Counted from the first letter of the stretch, positions 28,928 through 39,663 are shown. The stretch: 62,423 bases of DNA from an uncultured Clostridium sp. (GCA_900554815.1 USIO01000007.1:1-62423); one strand, 5' to 3'. Made by a program: numbers and translations. Notes: generated from the sequence alone by a model not told the origin.

Positions 28928-30976
28928 ATGAACAAATTATGTAAAACATTATTAATTATACTTACTATAACATTATTAATAAATAATGTTTTACAAGTAT
29001 GCTCTTTTGCAGATACATTTGCAGACGGAATTGACGATATTGTTAATGGATTAAAGGAATATGAAAGTGGATTAAACTTTTATATTCCATCATCTGTTGG
29101 AGATAACTTTAACGCATTAGCCTTTAAACTATATAGTATAGTACAACAAACTACAGAAGAAGCAATTGGAGTAACAATAACAGTAGACCAAATGAACAAA
29201 GTGGTAGAAGGTATTACTATAATGGAAGGTCTCTATAATAGATATATAAATGAGGTCTCAAATTCTGAAATAATGGGATATATGCAAGATTCAATTGCAA
29301 AAAAAGAAACTATACAAGGATATGTTGATGATGAAGGAATTATTCCAGTACCAGAAAATCCATACAATCCTGATAATTCAACAGGAACAGCATCTAACCT
29401 TATATTAGGTTTTTTAGACTTTACATTTGGTATTTTAATATATCCAATAAAACTTCTTCTACTAGTTCCAGCATTAATTATACAAGGAATTTTATCTGCA
29501 GTTATTTCAGGAGCTGAGGGATCTGCTTACATTGGAATAAGTGTTGACCAAATATTATTTAATAAACTAGCAATAACAGATATTAATATATTTTCAAACC
29601 AGACTGCAACAGGAATAGATTTAATTGGTAATAACATAATTATGGAAATAAGAACTTTTATTGCTAATTGGTATTATGCTTTTAGAAATTTAGTAATTAT
29701 AACATATTTATGTAGTTTAATATACATAGGAATAAGAATGGCAGTTTCTAGCATTGCAGAAGACAGAGCAAAATACAAAAACATGTTAAAAAACTGGTTT
29801 ATAGGTTTAGCTTTAGTAATAGTTCTACATTTTATTATTGTATTAATAATACAAATTAATAATTATTTATTAACACTTATACAACCTGTTAACTCAGAAA
29901 CTGGCCAAAATGTAAATTTAATGAGCGAACTTTTTAAACAAATATTTTGGTTTGATTTTACAACAAGTTTTGGTTCACTTATTTTATATACTATATTAAC
30001 AATAATAACTTTTATATTTTTAATTGTATATATTAAACGTATGATTACAATTAGTTTTTTAATATGTATAGCACCATTAATTACATTAACATATCCAATA
30101 GATAAAAGCATTGACAATAGAAGCCAAATATTAAATAGCTGGTTAAAAGAATTTGTTTCTGATGTATTAATACAATTTTTCCACTGTATAATTTATGTTG
30201 TATTAGTACAATCCTCATTTAATAGTATGCTAAATTCAGGACCTTTGGATTTTGGAGCAATGTTTGTTTATATTGTTATGGTTTGTTGCATTTTTTATGT
30301 TGAAGGAATTACTAAAAAATTGTTTGGGCTAGATCAGGGTGGCTCTACTTTCTTAAAAACATATGCAATGGGAGCAATAATAGGAAAAATAGGAAGCAAT
30401 ATAAAAGTAATTAAGGGAAGCAAAAACGATAATCAACAACAAATACAAAATCCGTATTATATGCCAAGTGGTGAAACTGTAACAGAGGCAGCAATTAAAA
30501 ATAATATGCCAAAAAGTTTAATAAAAAAATTAGAACATAATGAGAACACACCATATATTTCAACACAAAAAGAAAATGTATTTAAAAAATTTGGTAAAAA
30601 ATATGTAGGAGTTTTAGATAAGGTCGCAGGAGTAACAGTACCAGCATATAAAGGAGTAAAAAGAAAAGTTAAAAATAAATATAATCTTAACTTAAAAGAA
30701 ACACAAAAATTATTTAGGATAACATCTAAAAATTATATAGAAACTATGAATCCAAACATGACCAAACAAGAATTTATTAATAAGATGAACACACTTGTTG
30801 ATACAAAAATGGAAAACATTAATAATGGAAGCGACTTAGCAATGAAAGCAAGACTTGAAACACTTCAAAGATTTTATGAAAATGATATAAGAATAAGTTC
30901 ACCAGAACAAATGCTAAAAAAAGATATAAATTCATTCGCAAACCAATACTTTCCTAATGGAAATAAAAAAACGTAG
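28928..30976 (+). CDS. VirB6/TrbL-like polytopic membrane protein 4
   Basis: 682 residues. It shares the N-terminal segment KTLLIILTITLLINNVL with the preceding gene and the family core WYYAFRNLVIITYLCSLIYI, GIRMAVSSIAEDRAKYK and TYPIDKSIDNRSQILNSWL. The external N-terminal domain differs from its neighbours, suggesting that these domains diversified while the membrane core was conserved. The C-terminal about 180 residues are basic and cytoplasmic. The Shine-Dalgarno is weak (GGAGTAGTG, 10 or more bases upstream). Confidence 0.73.
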   Translation: MNKLCKTLLIILTITLLINNVLQVCSFADTFADGIDDIVNGLKEYESGLNFYIPSSVGDNFNALAFKLYSIVQQTTEEAIGVTITVDQMNKVVEGITIMEGLYNRYINEVSNSEIMGYMQDSIAKKETIQGYVDDEGIIPVPENPYNPDNSTGTASNLILGFLDFTFGILIYPIKLLLLVPALIIQGILSAVISGAEGSAYIGISVDQILFNKLAITDINIFSNQTATGIDLIGNNIIMEIRTFIANWYYAFRNLVIITYLCSLIYIGIRMAVSSIAEDRAKYKNMLKNWFIGLALVIVLHFIIVLIIQINNYLLTLIQPVNSETGQNVNLMSELFKQIFWFDFTTSFGSLILYTILTIITFIFLIVYIKRMITISFLICIAPLITLTYPIDKSIDNRSQILNSWLKEFVSDVLIQFFHCIIYVVLVQSSFNSMLNSGPLDFGAMFVYIVMVCCIFYVEGITKKLFGLDQGGSTFLKTYAMGAIIGKIGSNIKVIKGSKNDNQQQIQNPYYMPSGETVTEAAIKNNMPKSLIKKLEHNENTPYISTQKENVFKKFGKKYVGVLDKVAGVTVPAYKGVKRKVKNKYNLNLKETQKLFRITSKNYIETMNPNMTKQEFINKMNTLVDTKMENINNGSDLAMKARLETLQRFYENDIRISSPEQMLKKDINSFANQYFPNGNKKT

Positions 30977-31025
30977 ATTAAATATAAAAAACTAAAATAA
31001 ATGCTAATAAAAAGTAGGTGAAAAG

Positions 31026-34000
31026 GTGGCAAATAATAATAAAGAAAAAAAAGGAATATTTAGCTGGGGAGTATCTGCTATAAAGTGGAAAAGAATTTTA
31101 GTAAACCCAACCACATGGTATTTTTTAATAGGATTATTTATTATTCTATTATTAATGGGTATTATTGCATTTATTTCGGCACTACCTGGAGCTATTTCTG
31201 AAAAGTTTACACAAATGATTACTGATCTTATAGGAGAAAACTATGCTACATATGGAGTAGAAGAACAAGAAATATTAGATATGGCCATATATTTAGACCA
31301 AATGGGATACGACTTAGAAAATTATGGGTTTGTTGAAGAAATAACAAGAGAACCTAATATACAAGACGGAAATTATATAAATAACCAGCCATCTCATGGC
31401 AAAATAATTAGTGTTAAAAGTAAATATTTAGAAGCATATATTGGAGAAGAAAAGAAAATATATAAAATAGCACCAGAAAATTATACAACCACGGAAATGA
31501 CAGAAGATTATTATTTACAAAAAGCAATAAACAAATATGTTTCAAATGATGAAAATTTAGAGATTTATTATTATTATCAAATTAAAGGAACAGATATAAC
31601 AAAATTATCAAAAGAAACACAAGAAAAATATGAAGAGGGAAGAACAAGAGCAGAACAAAACGTAAATCTTGCAAAACAAATTACTGATGAATATAATGCG
31701 AGCCTTACTGGAATAAAAGATGCTAATGGATTGCTAACTAACCAAGAAGGAAGAACAAGATTAATTGGTGCTGGAATGATTGTTTTAACAGGAAAGGCAA
31801 AAGAAGAAAACTATAAAGACTGGAAATGGATTAGAAAAGTTTTTGGAAAGGAAGTAAATTACGAATTTAGAGTCGATGAAGAAGCTAGAAAACTAATATT
31901 AACTGTTAGCTATATTCCAGAGAACGCTACTTTTTGGGATCAACTAAAAATGATTTTGGGAATAGAAAGTTCAGGAAAAGAATATGGAGTTGATTTAGAA
32001 AGCTTTTTAAGCAAGTATGGTAAGCCTTCTGAATTTACATTAGCATTTCATCTAGCAACACAAGCTCCAGATTTTGTGTATAAACTAGCTACATCTTCTA
32101 ATACAGATACAAAAGTATATTTGGACATGTGGCCTAAAACAATAAACTATATAGCAGTAACTGATTCTGGCTCAGAAGCAAGATTAGATACATTACTTAA
32201 TTCAATAAACACAAATTCAGATGTACATCAAAGATATGTATCAGAATTAGAAAATTATTCTGGAGAATTAATAGAAGGACGTCAAGAAAAATTATATGAT
32301 TATTATTTAAACAGTGGAAATTTTTTCAACATAAACCCAGAGGCATATAAAGCCCAAGCAACTAGATGGTATAACGATATGATAGAAAAATTAAAAGGAA
32401 CTACTTATATGAGTGTAGAAGCTGTAATTAATGCAATAAAAACAGAAATTTTAGCTTCTGGTCGTTCATATAATATTGAAGAATGGGAAATAATTGATAT
32501 CCAAGGAGTAAATTGTAGTTTTAATGATTTAAAAGAATTAATAGACATGTTTCCAAGCTTTAATAAAACAATTAATACAGCAACTCCTTATATTACAAAA
32601 GTGGTACAACATTGGTATAGAAATCAATATTTCATAAATCAAGATAAAGAATTAAATAAAGCTAAAACAGTAGCAACTAGCTTTTTAGACAACATAAGAT
32701 ATAGAATAAATACACAACTTACAAATAGTGCAGAACAGCAAGAACTTTTACAAAAAGTAGAATCTTATAAAGAGGGAATTAACAAAATTGGAGAAGGAGA
32801 ATCTTTTGACCTTACAACAGAGAACTTAACAGATGTAGTTGAAGAATATATAGCCGATGTTTGCTCACAACTAGAAGCGGCTTATAAAGACATATCTGGA
32901 TATATTAAAGACGAAACCTCAAAACAAATTATAGATGCTTTTTTTGAAACAAAACTCAACTCTTTAGAAAGCAGATATGGAACAACATACGAAATTATAG
33001 AAGTAGAAGATAAATACCATTCTTTAGCTAGTTTTAATGGATCATCAAGAGCAAATGTAAATGAGGTTATTTCAAAATCTTATTATAGAGAAGTATCTAC
33101 ACCAGACATTATTCAAATACATAATCCAGTATTTTCTGACAACTCAAAATATGTTAGAAGCTGGTTTAAAGACAAATATATAATTTATGATGGAGTAACA
33201 AGAACTGAAGAAGAAAGAATTTTAGGGGCAAAAAAATATATTCAAGGTAAAACAGCATTAGATAGTTTATATGCAATGCTACAAAAAGCTACAACAGAAG
33301 CAGATAACTTAAAATATATGCAAAGAGACGTAGCAGAATTTATGCAAGACTTTTCATTTGACCTTAACGAAATAGAAGAAACAACAGCAGAAAAAAACTT
33401 AGTTAATATTATGCCAGAATATGTACCTTATACTCCTTGGCCATCACAATATGAACAAGCAGACTCTATTTGGACAAAAATGACTTTTAAAACAAGTAAT
33501 AGTACAAGGTTGGTTGCACCAGCTGATTGCATTATTACAAAAGTAGGCGAAATTTATGAGCTTGGAATTTTAAATTCAGATGGACTAGTTAGTGAATATG
33601 TATACTTATGTGCAGATGAAGACAGCAATGGAAATAAAATTACAGATTTAAATATAACAGAAGGAGAATATAAACAAAATGAACAAATAGGAACAGCAAC
33701 TCCAAGAGAAGGAACAAATCTAGCAGCAAAAACAATTAGTATAAAATTACAAATGCTAACAGGAACAAAACAAAAAATTGATATTACCACACGTATGAAT
33801 GTACGTAGCAAAACAATAGATGAAATTACACAAGACGAAGAGGCAGTTATGGTTGCTGTAATGAGTGCAGTTACATATTATGGATTTAACGATAGACCAC
33901 ATAGCTCTGAAATAGAAAAAGTAAGAGATTTATATGAACAAGAATGCTTAGCCATGATTAGCACAGCTATAAATAGAATACAATCTCCATATTGTAAAGA

Positions 34001-34763
34001 CACTAGTCTTTCTCACATTGACTATGTAGAAATGGGTGTAATAAACCTAAATGGTTTTGAGATAAAAGATGGACAACTAGTATCAGATGAATCCAAAAGA
34101 AAAAGCAATCCTATAGAAATACTTACACAAGAGGGAGTAAGAAACTTAATAAAATTAGCATTACGAGGAACAGATAAAACAGAAGAAGGAACTATATTAG
34201 GTGCAACAGTATATAGAAAAATATGGGAAAATGACCTTTACATTGAAAACCAACAAGAAGGAAGTACACAAGAAGATGTAAAAACAATAGACACAGAACT
34301 AGCAGATGTTAATTTAAAAATGGCTATTGGTGGTGGAGGCTTTTACATACCAAATAATCAATATAAATTGTACGAAAAATTTTATGTAAACGATAAAATT
34401 AGAAGTATTTTTGTTCAACTAAATGAACAAAAAGATGAGCTAAATGAGCAAAAAGGATATACAGCAGGATATGGAAAATACAAAATTTCAAGAACAGAAA
34501 ATCCAGAAGAAGATTTACTAAAAATATTTAATTATGTAGAAGATACTATATATGGACTTGCAGAAGATACATGTATTACAAGTATTATTATTACACAAAT
34601 TAATGAAGAAATTAATGAAGAAGAGCAATTTATAGATACATTTAGACTGAAAGTAAACTCTAATGTAACTTTTGATATAACTATTAAATATAATTGCACA
34701 CCAGAAGGAAAAATTCTTTATGATAGTATGACATATGAAGTAGAAGAAATAGAAAGATTATAA
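31026..34763 (+). CDS. Very large membrane-anchored extracellular protein of the secretion locus
   Basis: 1245 residues from a GTG at 31026 (AGGTG upstream). One membrane helix (about 31-55) follows a basic cytoplasmic start; the rest is predicted extracellular. I do not recognise a full-length family. Around residues 805-920 the order PWPSQYEQ, RLVAPADCIITKVGEIYELG, YVYLCADED and GEYKQNEQIG resembles a LytM/M23-like beta fold, but the HxH zinc ligands are missing, so it would be a structural relic at best. Other parts are helical and repeat-free. Being embedded between VirB6-like and VirB8-like genes, it may form the outer scaffold or a surface adhesin; this is inference. Confidence 0.65.
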   Translation: MANNNKEKKGIFSWGVSAIKWKRILVNPTTWYFLIGLFIILLLMGIIAFISALPGAISEKFTQMITDLIGENYATYGVEEQEILDMAIYLDQMGYDLENYGFVEEITREPNIQDGNYINNQPSHGKIISVKSKYLEAYIGEEKKIYKIAPENYTTTEMTEDYYLQKAINKYVSNDENLEIYYYYQIKGTDITKLSKETQEKYEEGRTRAEQNVNLAKQITDEYNASLTGIKDANGLLTNQEGRTRLIGAGMIVLTGKAKEENYKDWKWIRKVFGKEVNYEFRVDEEARKLILTVSYIPENATFWDQLKMILGIESSGKEYGVDLESFLSKYGKPSEFTLAFHLATQAPDFVYKLATSSNTDTKVYLDMWPKTINYIAVTDSGSEARLDTLLNSINTNSDVHQRYVSELENYSGELIEGRQEKLYDYYLNSGNFFNINPEAYKAQATRWYNDMIEKLKGTTYMSVEAVINAIKTEILASGRSYNIEEWEIIDIQGVNCSFNDLKELIDMFPSFNKTINTATPYITKVVQHWYRNQYFINQDKELNKAKTVATSFLDNIRYRINTQLTNSAEQQELLQKVESYKEGINKIGEGESFDLTTENLTDVVEEYIADVCSQLEAAYKDISGYIKDETSKQIIDAFFETKLNSLESRYGTTYEIIEVEDKYHSLASFNGSSRANVNEVISKSYYREVSTPDIIQIHNPVFSDNSKYVRSWFKDKYIIYDGVTRTEEERILGAKKYIQGKTALDSLYAMLQKATTEADNLKYMQRDVAEFMQDFSFDLNEIEETTAEKNLVNIMPEYVPYTPWPSQYEQADSIWTKMTFKTSNSTRLVAPADCIITKVGEIYELGILNSDGLVSEYVYLCADEDSNGNKITDLNITEGEYKQNEQIGTATPREGTNLAAKTISIKLQMLTGTKQKIDITTRMNVRSKTIDEITQDEEAVMVAVMSAVTYYGFNDRPHSSEIEKVRDLYEQECLAMISTAINRIQSPYCKDTSLSHIDYVEMGVINLNGFEIKDGQLVSDESKRKSNPIEILTQEGVRNLIKLALRGTDKTEEGTILGATVYRKIWENDLYIENQQEGSTQEDVKTIDTELADVNLKMAIGGGGFYIPNNQYKLYEKFYVNDKIRSIFVQLNEQKDELNEQKGYTAGYGKYKISRTENPEEDLLKIFNYVEDTIYGLAEDTCITSIIITQINEEINEEEQFIDTFRLKVNSNVTFDITIKYNCTPEGKILYDSMTYEVEEIERL

Positions 34764-34775
34764 GGAGAAAAATAA

Positions 34776-35282
34776 TTGAAAAAGAAAAAAAAGATACTAA
34801 AAATTGTTATAATTTCTTTATGTATTATATTATTAATAATTGCAATATTATTGTTTATTGCTTTTAAAAAGTATAAACAGGAACAAGGACAAAAAACGCC
34901 AGAACAAATTAAACAAGAACAAATACAAGAGGCTCAAATTAAAGATTTAAAAACTAAAAATGAAGTTCAAAGAATGCAACAATATTTAGTAACATATTTA
35001 AAATATATTGAACAAAAACAATATGATAAAGCTTATGAATTATTATACCCAGAGTTTAAAGAACATTATTATCCAGATTTAGATTTTTTTATTGCTTATG
35101 TAGAAAATACATATTATGATATAATGAGAATTGATTTCCAAGACATGCAAAGACAGGGAGAGTATTATATACTAACTGTAGAATTAGTTGATATAACAGA
35201 TAACTTAAACTCAAAAGAACAAAAATTTATTATTTATGAAAAAGCAGCTAATGACTTTACATTATCTTTCCAAGCAAGATAG
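34776..35282 (+). CDS. VirB8/NTF2-like bitopic membrane protein 1
   Basis: 168 residues from a TTG at 34776 with AAGGAG upstream. Basic start, one membrane helix (about 8-29), charged linker, then an alpha/beta domain with YLKYIEQKQYDKAYELLYPE that resembles NTF2-like/VirB8/TcpC domains. VirB8-type proteins nucleate assembly at the membrane. It is 12 bases after the 1245-residue gene and 16 bases before its paralogue. Confidence 0.62.
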   Translation: MKKKKKILKIVIISLCIILLIIAILLFIAFKKYKQEQGQKTPEQIKQEQIQEAQIKDLKTKNEVQRMQQYLVTYLKYIEQKQYDKAYELLYPEFKEHYYPDLDFFIAYVENTYYDIMRIDFQDMQRQGEYYILTVELVDITDNLNSKEQKFIIYEKAANDFTLSFQAR

Positions 35283-35298
35283 TAACAAGGAGAATAAA

Positions 35299-36240
35299 AT
35301 GAGGTTTTTTACAAATGTAAGAATAAAAATAAGAGAGTTTATTAAAAAACATAAAAATAAAGTAATTTTAATTTTAATAGCATGGATTATTATTTTAGCA
35401 ATTAACTATTTAATAGAGCTCTGGAGTAGTGAAGAAGGACTAATAACAACATATGATCCACATAATCCAATTATAGACACTGGAGAAAATGTTTCCAATA
35501 AAAACCAAGAAAAAATTGAAGAAGTAATAGCACAATATATAGAATATTGTAATCAAAAACAATATCAAGAAGCTTATTCAATGATTAAGCCAGAGTGTAG
35601 AGAGTTTGTATACCCAACTCTAGAAGACTTTAAAAGCTATGTAGATTATGTATTTAAAACTCCAAAAATTTATAATATTCAGAATTATTCAAATAAAAAT
35701 GGAAAATATTTTTATAGAGTAAGAATATTAGACGATATACTTGCAACAGGACTAACAGATACAGACACGGTAGAATATTTTGAAGATAAATTTGTACTAG
35801 AAGAAGAAAATGGACAAATTGTAATGTCTGTAAAAGAATTTATAGATTGCCAAGACTTAGAAAAAGTATATGAAGATAAATACATGAAAGTTGTAGTTAT
35901 AAGAAAACTAACTACATTTGAAGAAGAAATATATACATTAGAAATTACAAATAGAACAAACAATGTATTAGTAATATCAGACGATACCTATGAGCCAGAA
36001 ATAACATTATCTATTAAAGATGGTGAAACAAATATGACAGAAGAAGGAGACTATACTATTATTTTACAGCCTAATGTAAAAAGGACATATGAAATTACTT
36101 TTACAAATTTTTACGATGAAGGAAAAGAAGGACAAAAAATAAACTTTAAGAAAGTAAGAATTTTACAAGAATACCTAGATGAAAACATTGGAAACGAAGA
36201 AAACATAATAGAAAGTTATAATGCTAGTATAAATGTATAA
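35299..36240 (+). CDS. VirB8/NTF2-like bitopic membrane protein 2
   Basis: 313 residues from the ATG at 35299 with AAGGAG upstream; the longer ORF from 35236 overlaps the previous gene and lacks a site. One membrane helix (about 22-42), then an NTF2-like domain with YIEYCNQKQYQEAYSMIKPE closely paralleling the preceding protein, and a second C-terminal beta domain (about 200-300). Tandem duplication with a gained domain is likely. Membership in the secretion apparatus is inferred from position. Confidence 0.62.
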   Translation: MRFFTNVRIKIREFIKKHKNKVILILIAWIIILAINYLIELWSSEEGLITTYDPHNPIIDTGENVSNKNQEKIEEVIAQYIEYCNQKQYQEAYSMIKPECREFVYPTLEDFKSYVDYVFKTPKIYNIQNYSNKNGKYFYRVRILDDILATGLTDTDTVEYFEDKFVLEEENGQIVMSVKEFIDCQDLEKVYEDKYMKVVVIRKLTTFEEEIYTLEITNRTNNVLVISDDTYEPEITLSIKDGETNMTEEGDYTIILQPNVKRTYEITFTNFYDEGKEGQKINFKKVRILQEYLDENIGNEENIIESYNASINV

Positions 36241-36267
36241 TAATTATTAAAAGAAAGGTGGGATAAC

Positions 36268-38371
36268 ATGAAAAAAAATAAAATAATAACTATATTCATA
36301 ATTTGCATAATTTTATGGAATGTTTTTTTCCCTTGCCTTTCAAAAGCTGTTAACAATACATCAATAATAGAAACAATAAAATCAACTTTTGAACAAAAAA
36401 TAATTGAAGAAGGAGAAACACTAAGACCAGAACTAGAAAATAAATTTCCAGAAGCCAATGAAGAAACAATTAATAACATGATTGCAAGTAATTTATCTCA
36501 AAAAAAATCTGAAATTATAAAACAAATTTCAGATACAATAACAGATGAAGAATTAAAAAACCAATTTTTAGACCAAGCAGATTCACTGGGAAATACATAT
36601 ATTAATGAAAACTATGGAAATGTAGTTACACAAGATAAAATTTTTAGTATTTTTGAAATTACACTAGATGGATTAAGTGGAATATTTACATATGCTTTAA
36701 AATTAAAATGGATTTTTTTACCAGCCTCTATATTAGAACTACTAGGAACAGGACTAGCTAGTATAGGTACAGAAAATATAGAAAACCCAGCAGAAAATAT
36801 ATATTTCCTAACACTAGATAGTATTTTCTTTAATAAAGTAACATTAACAGATATTAACATATTTAATTTCCAAAAAGCAGGACCATCTAATATTTCAGAA
36901 GATAATGTTGTTTATAAAATTAGGGAAAATATAGCAAAATGGTATTATGCAATTAGAAATTTTGCTATTGCATTTGGACTGCTTGCTCTTATTTATATAG
37001 GAGTAAAAATGGCAATTTCTACTATTGCAGAAGACAGAGCAAAATATAAAAAAATGCTAATAGACTGGCTAGTTAGTATAATCCTAATTTTTGCTTTACA
37101 CTATATAATAATATTTCTTGTCAACATAAACAATTATATTGTAGATATACTAGATGAATCTAGAATAAAAGTACAAGAAGAATTAATAACAGAACAAATA
37201 TGGACACAAGATTTGGCTCAAAGCATTATAAACATTCCAGAAAAAACATTACAAGGCAAACTTGCAGAAGAAGCATTAAGTGTTTCTTTTATAAAAGGCT
37301 GGGGAGCAGGAATACTATATTTAATGCTTATAATGATGACATTTTTATTTTTAATTGTATATATAAAAAGGATGGCAACAATTGCATTTTTGGCAATAAT
37401 AGCACCTGTAATTACCATTTCATATTCTATAGATAAAGCACGGAAATGGAAGAGCAGAAGCTTTAAGTACTTGGTTAAAAGAACTTGTGGCAAATGTACT
37501 TATTCAGCCATTTCATTGCATAATTTATTTGCTATTTATGCAAAATATAATTTATTCTTTATATGATGTTACAGGAATATTTGACTTTGGGAAGGCATTT
37601 ATTTGTATTATTATGTTACCAATTATTTTCAAAGCAGAAGATGTTATTAAAACAATATTTGGCTTAGAAAGCAAAAACTTAGCAGGAGCAGCGGCTATGG
37701 GATTGGTAGCTCTAAGTGCAGCCCAAAAAATAGGAAAATTTGCAAAAGAAAGTTCTAAGAAATTCGAAAAAGCTATAGCAGCAAAAAATGTAAATAGAGC
37801 AACTGACAATGTAGTAGAAAAAAATGTTCCTAAGAATCAGCAAACAACAAATGTTGCCAATAATAATATGGAAGCAAGTGCAGACAATAAAAACAATAAT
37901 AAAAAGGTAGGTAAAAAATTATTAAATACTGCTTTAGGTAAAGGACAAATAGCAAATAAGTTAGCATCTGATGCTATGGGAATGGCATTAGGATATGCAC
38001 TAACAGGAGATTATGATACTGCAAGAACAGGCAAAGTTCTACAAAAAGGAATTAGAGACGTAGCAAAAGGTACAGCTGGAAGTGCAGTACTTTCAAGAAA
38101 CATTTACCAAAAAAATATGGATATGCTAAATGCTTATGATGATTTGAAAGACGCAGGATATACTGATGAACAAATATATAACTTAACAGAAGAAATATTG
38201 GAAAATGATAGCAAACAATTAGCTACAGACTTAGAAAAACAGTATGCTAGAACAATACAGTCTGTTAAAGATACACAAGTTGCAATTAGCGATAAAGAAG
38301 ATGCTGAAGCAGAAAAAGGAGCAAAAAAATATGTAGAAGAATTAGTAAAAAAACATGGAAGGATAAAATAA
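36268..38371 (+). CDS. VirB6/TrbL-like polytopic membrane protein 5, with +1 CGG shift
   Basis: ATG at 36268 with AAAGGTGG upstream; signal-like segment about 1-29. The family core WYYAIRNFAIAFGLLALIYI and GVKMAISTIAEDRAKYKKML is followed by ITISYSIDKA and CGGA at 37441. The +1 frame gives NGRAEALSTWLKELVANVLI and the remaining membrane helices and cytoplasmic tail, ending at 38371 (700 residues). Paralogues read MDKAGDNKSQILNTWLKEF (26659) and IDKAKDNQAQAYKTWFKE (20373), so the shift restores the conserved DKAG-N...TWLKE block. It closes the secretion locus. Confidence 0.83.
37441..37444 (+). other. CGGA +1 shift site in VirB6-like 5
   Basis: GCA-CGGA-AAT-GGA is read A-G-N-G; paralogue 3 has an ordinary glycine codon at the same site. 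Confidence 0.87.
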
Positions 38372-38443
38372 ATTTAACCTCTTATGAATAAAAAAATAAA
38401 AATTGGGTATAATTTTTGTAATTTTATTTATAGGAGGTTTTTT

Positions 38444-39182
38444 ATGTTAAAAAACAAAAAAATTAGAACCATATTTTTACTGGCATTAATTTTAGTTAGC
38501 ATATTAGGAATTAACTATACGCAAGGAATGCAAAATTATCAAAAATTAGATTTTGAAACAGGTATTGTAACAGCTTCAGCATTAAATGTAAGAAAAGGTC
38601 CATCAACTTCTTATGATGTAATTACACAAATATATAAAAATGAATACATAAGAATATTTGCCAAGATTGGAGATTGGTATGTTATCCAAACTAAAAAAGA
38701 CTATATTGGCGCGGTAAATAGCAATTATGTAAGAGCAATTTATCAAAATGCAGATACTAAAGACAATAACACTACTAACAATATTACAACTTCAGGATTA
38801 ACAAATGATGAAAAAGAAACATTAGACCTAATTAATGAACAAAGAATAGCAGCACGGCTTGCAAGAGTTAATTATAGATGACGAGTTACAAAATATAGCA
38901 AGAATAAAAGCACAAGATATGGTAGACAATAATTATTTTTCACACACTTCTCCAACACATGGATCTCCATTTGATATGATGCAAAATTTTGGAATTAATT
39001 ATAAAACAGCAGGAGAAAATATTGCAGGCAATTCTAGCAATAATGGAGCTGTAAATGCATGGATGAATTCAAGTGGGCATAAAGAAAATATATTAAATAA
39101 TAGCTATAACTATACAGGACTAGCAGTAGTAAACAGCCCTAAATATGGAAGAATATATGTGCAAATGTTTATAGGAAGATAA
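38444..39182 (+). CDS. SH3b-CAP/SCP-domain secreted protein (YkwD-like), with +1 CGG shift
   Basis: Start at the ATG 38444 after TAGGAGG; a TATAAT at 38408 may be its -10. Signal/anchor segment (about 9-25), SH3b domain with ALNVRKGPSTSYDVITQIYK (about 45-105), then a CAP domain beginning TLDLINEQRIAA into CGGC at 38855. The +1 frame gives LQELIIDDELQNIARIKAQD, YFSHTSPTHGSPFDMM and AGENIAGNSS, the CAP motifs, ending at 39182 (245 residues). NEQR-x-x-x-G-L is the family consensus, so Gly is expected at the shift. CAP proteins of this type occur on spores and cell walls; the precise role is unknown. Confidence 0.86.
38855..38858 (+). other. CGGC +1 shift site in the CAP gene
   Basis: GCA-CGGC-TTG is read A-G-L, matching NEQRxxxGL of the family. 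This is the only C-ending site. Confidence 0.85.
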
Positions 39183-39253
39183 AAATAAACAATCACCTTT
39201 TACGTAAAGCATACATAAAATATAGCAAAAAGAAGTAGAAAGGGTGAAAAAAA

Positions 39254-39610
39254 ATGGCAAGTTACATAATAGAAGGAGGAAAAATACTTACAGGGGAAGT
39301 AAAACCATCAGGATCTAAAAATGCATCTTTACCAATTATTGCAGCAAGTATTCTAAGTGGCAAGGCTACAAAGCTATATAATGTACCAAATATTTATGAT
39401 ATACAAATAACATTAAAAATTTTAAAACATTTAGGTTGCAAAGTAAAAAAAACTAATGATAAAATAGTAATAGATTCTTCTAATATAAAAGTTTATGAAA
39501 TACCATATGATTTAATGAGACAAATGCGTTCTTCAGTAATGATGGCAGGAGCAATTATTGGAAGATTTAAAACAGCTACATTTTCATATCCAGGGGATTG
39601 CGATATTTGA
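39254..39610 (+). pseudogene. murA: murA 5' fragment (UDP-GlcNAc 1-carboxyvinyltransferase), split by an element
   Basis: MurA commits UDP-GlcNAc to peptidoglycan synthesis. The ATG at 39254 has AAAGGGTG upstream, and MASYIIEGGKILTGEVKPSG starts a normal MurA. Codons 1-113 are present up to SYP; the reading then enters element DNA and stops after GDCDI at 39610. The missing part resumes at 44822. Joined across CAGG the protein is 418 codons plus stop intact, the usual MurA length of 417-420 residues (305 codons plus stop from 44822 to 45739 after 113). The junction lies two codons before the catalytic cysteine (Cys116 here, Cys115 in E. coli). Confidence 0.92.
39591..39594 (+). other. attL core (CAGG)
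   Basis: Left junction, murA codons SYP followed by CAGG then element sequence GGATTGCG. The exact 2-bp crossover inside CAGG cannot be fixed from one sequence. Confidence 0.8.
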
Positions 39611-39663
39611 TTGATACATCGGACAAGCATAAGATAAATGAGTGGATACAAGAATTTAAATAG
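39595..39663 (+). other. Displaced 3' end of the integrase gene (joined only in the circular form)
   Basis: Read in the frame that the integrase would have after circularisation at CAGG, these bases encode 22 residues (GLRYLIDTSDKHKINEWIQE plus FK) and a TAG stop at 39661. A terminator follows at 39674. In the integrated state this coding segment has no start. Confidence 0.7.
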
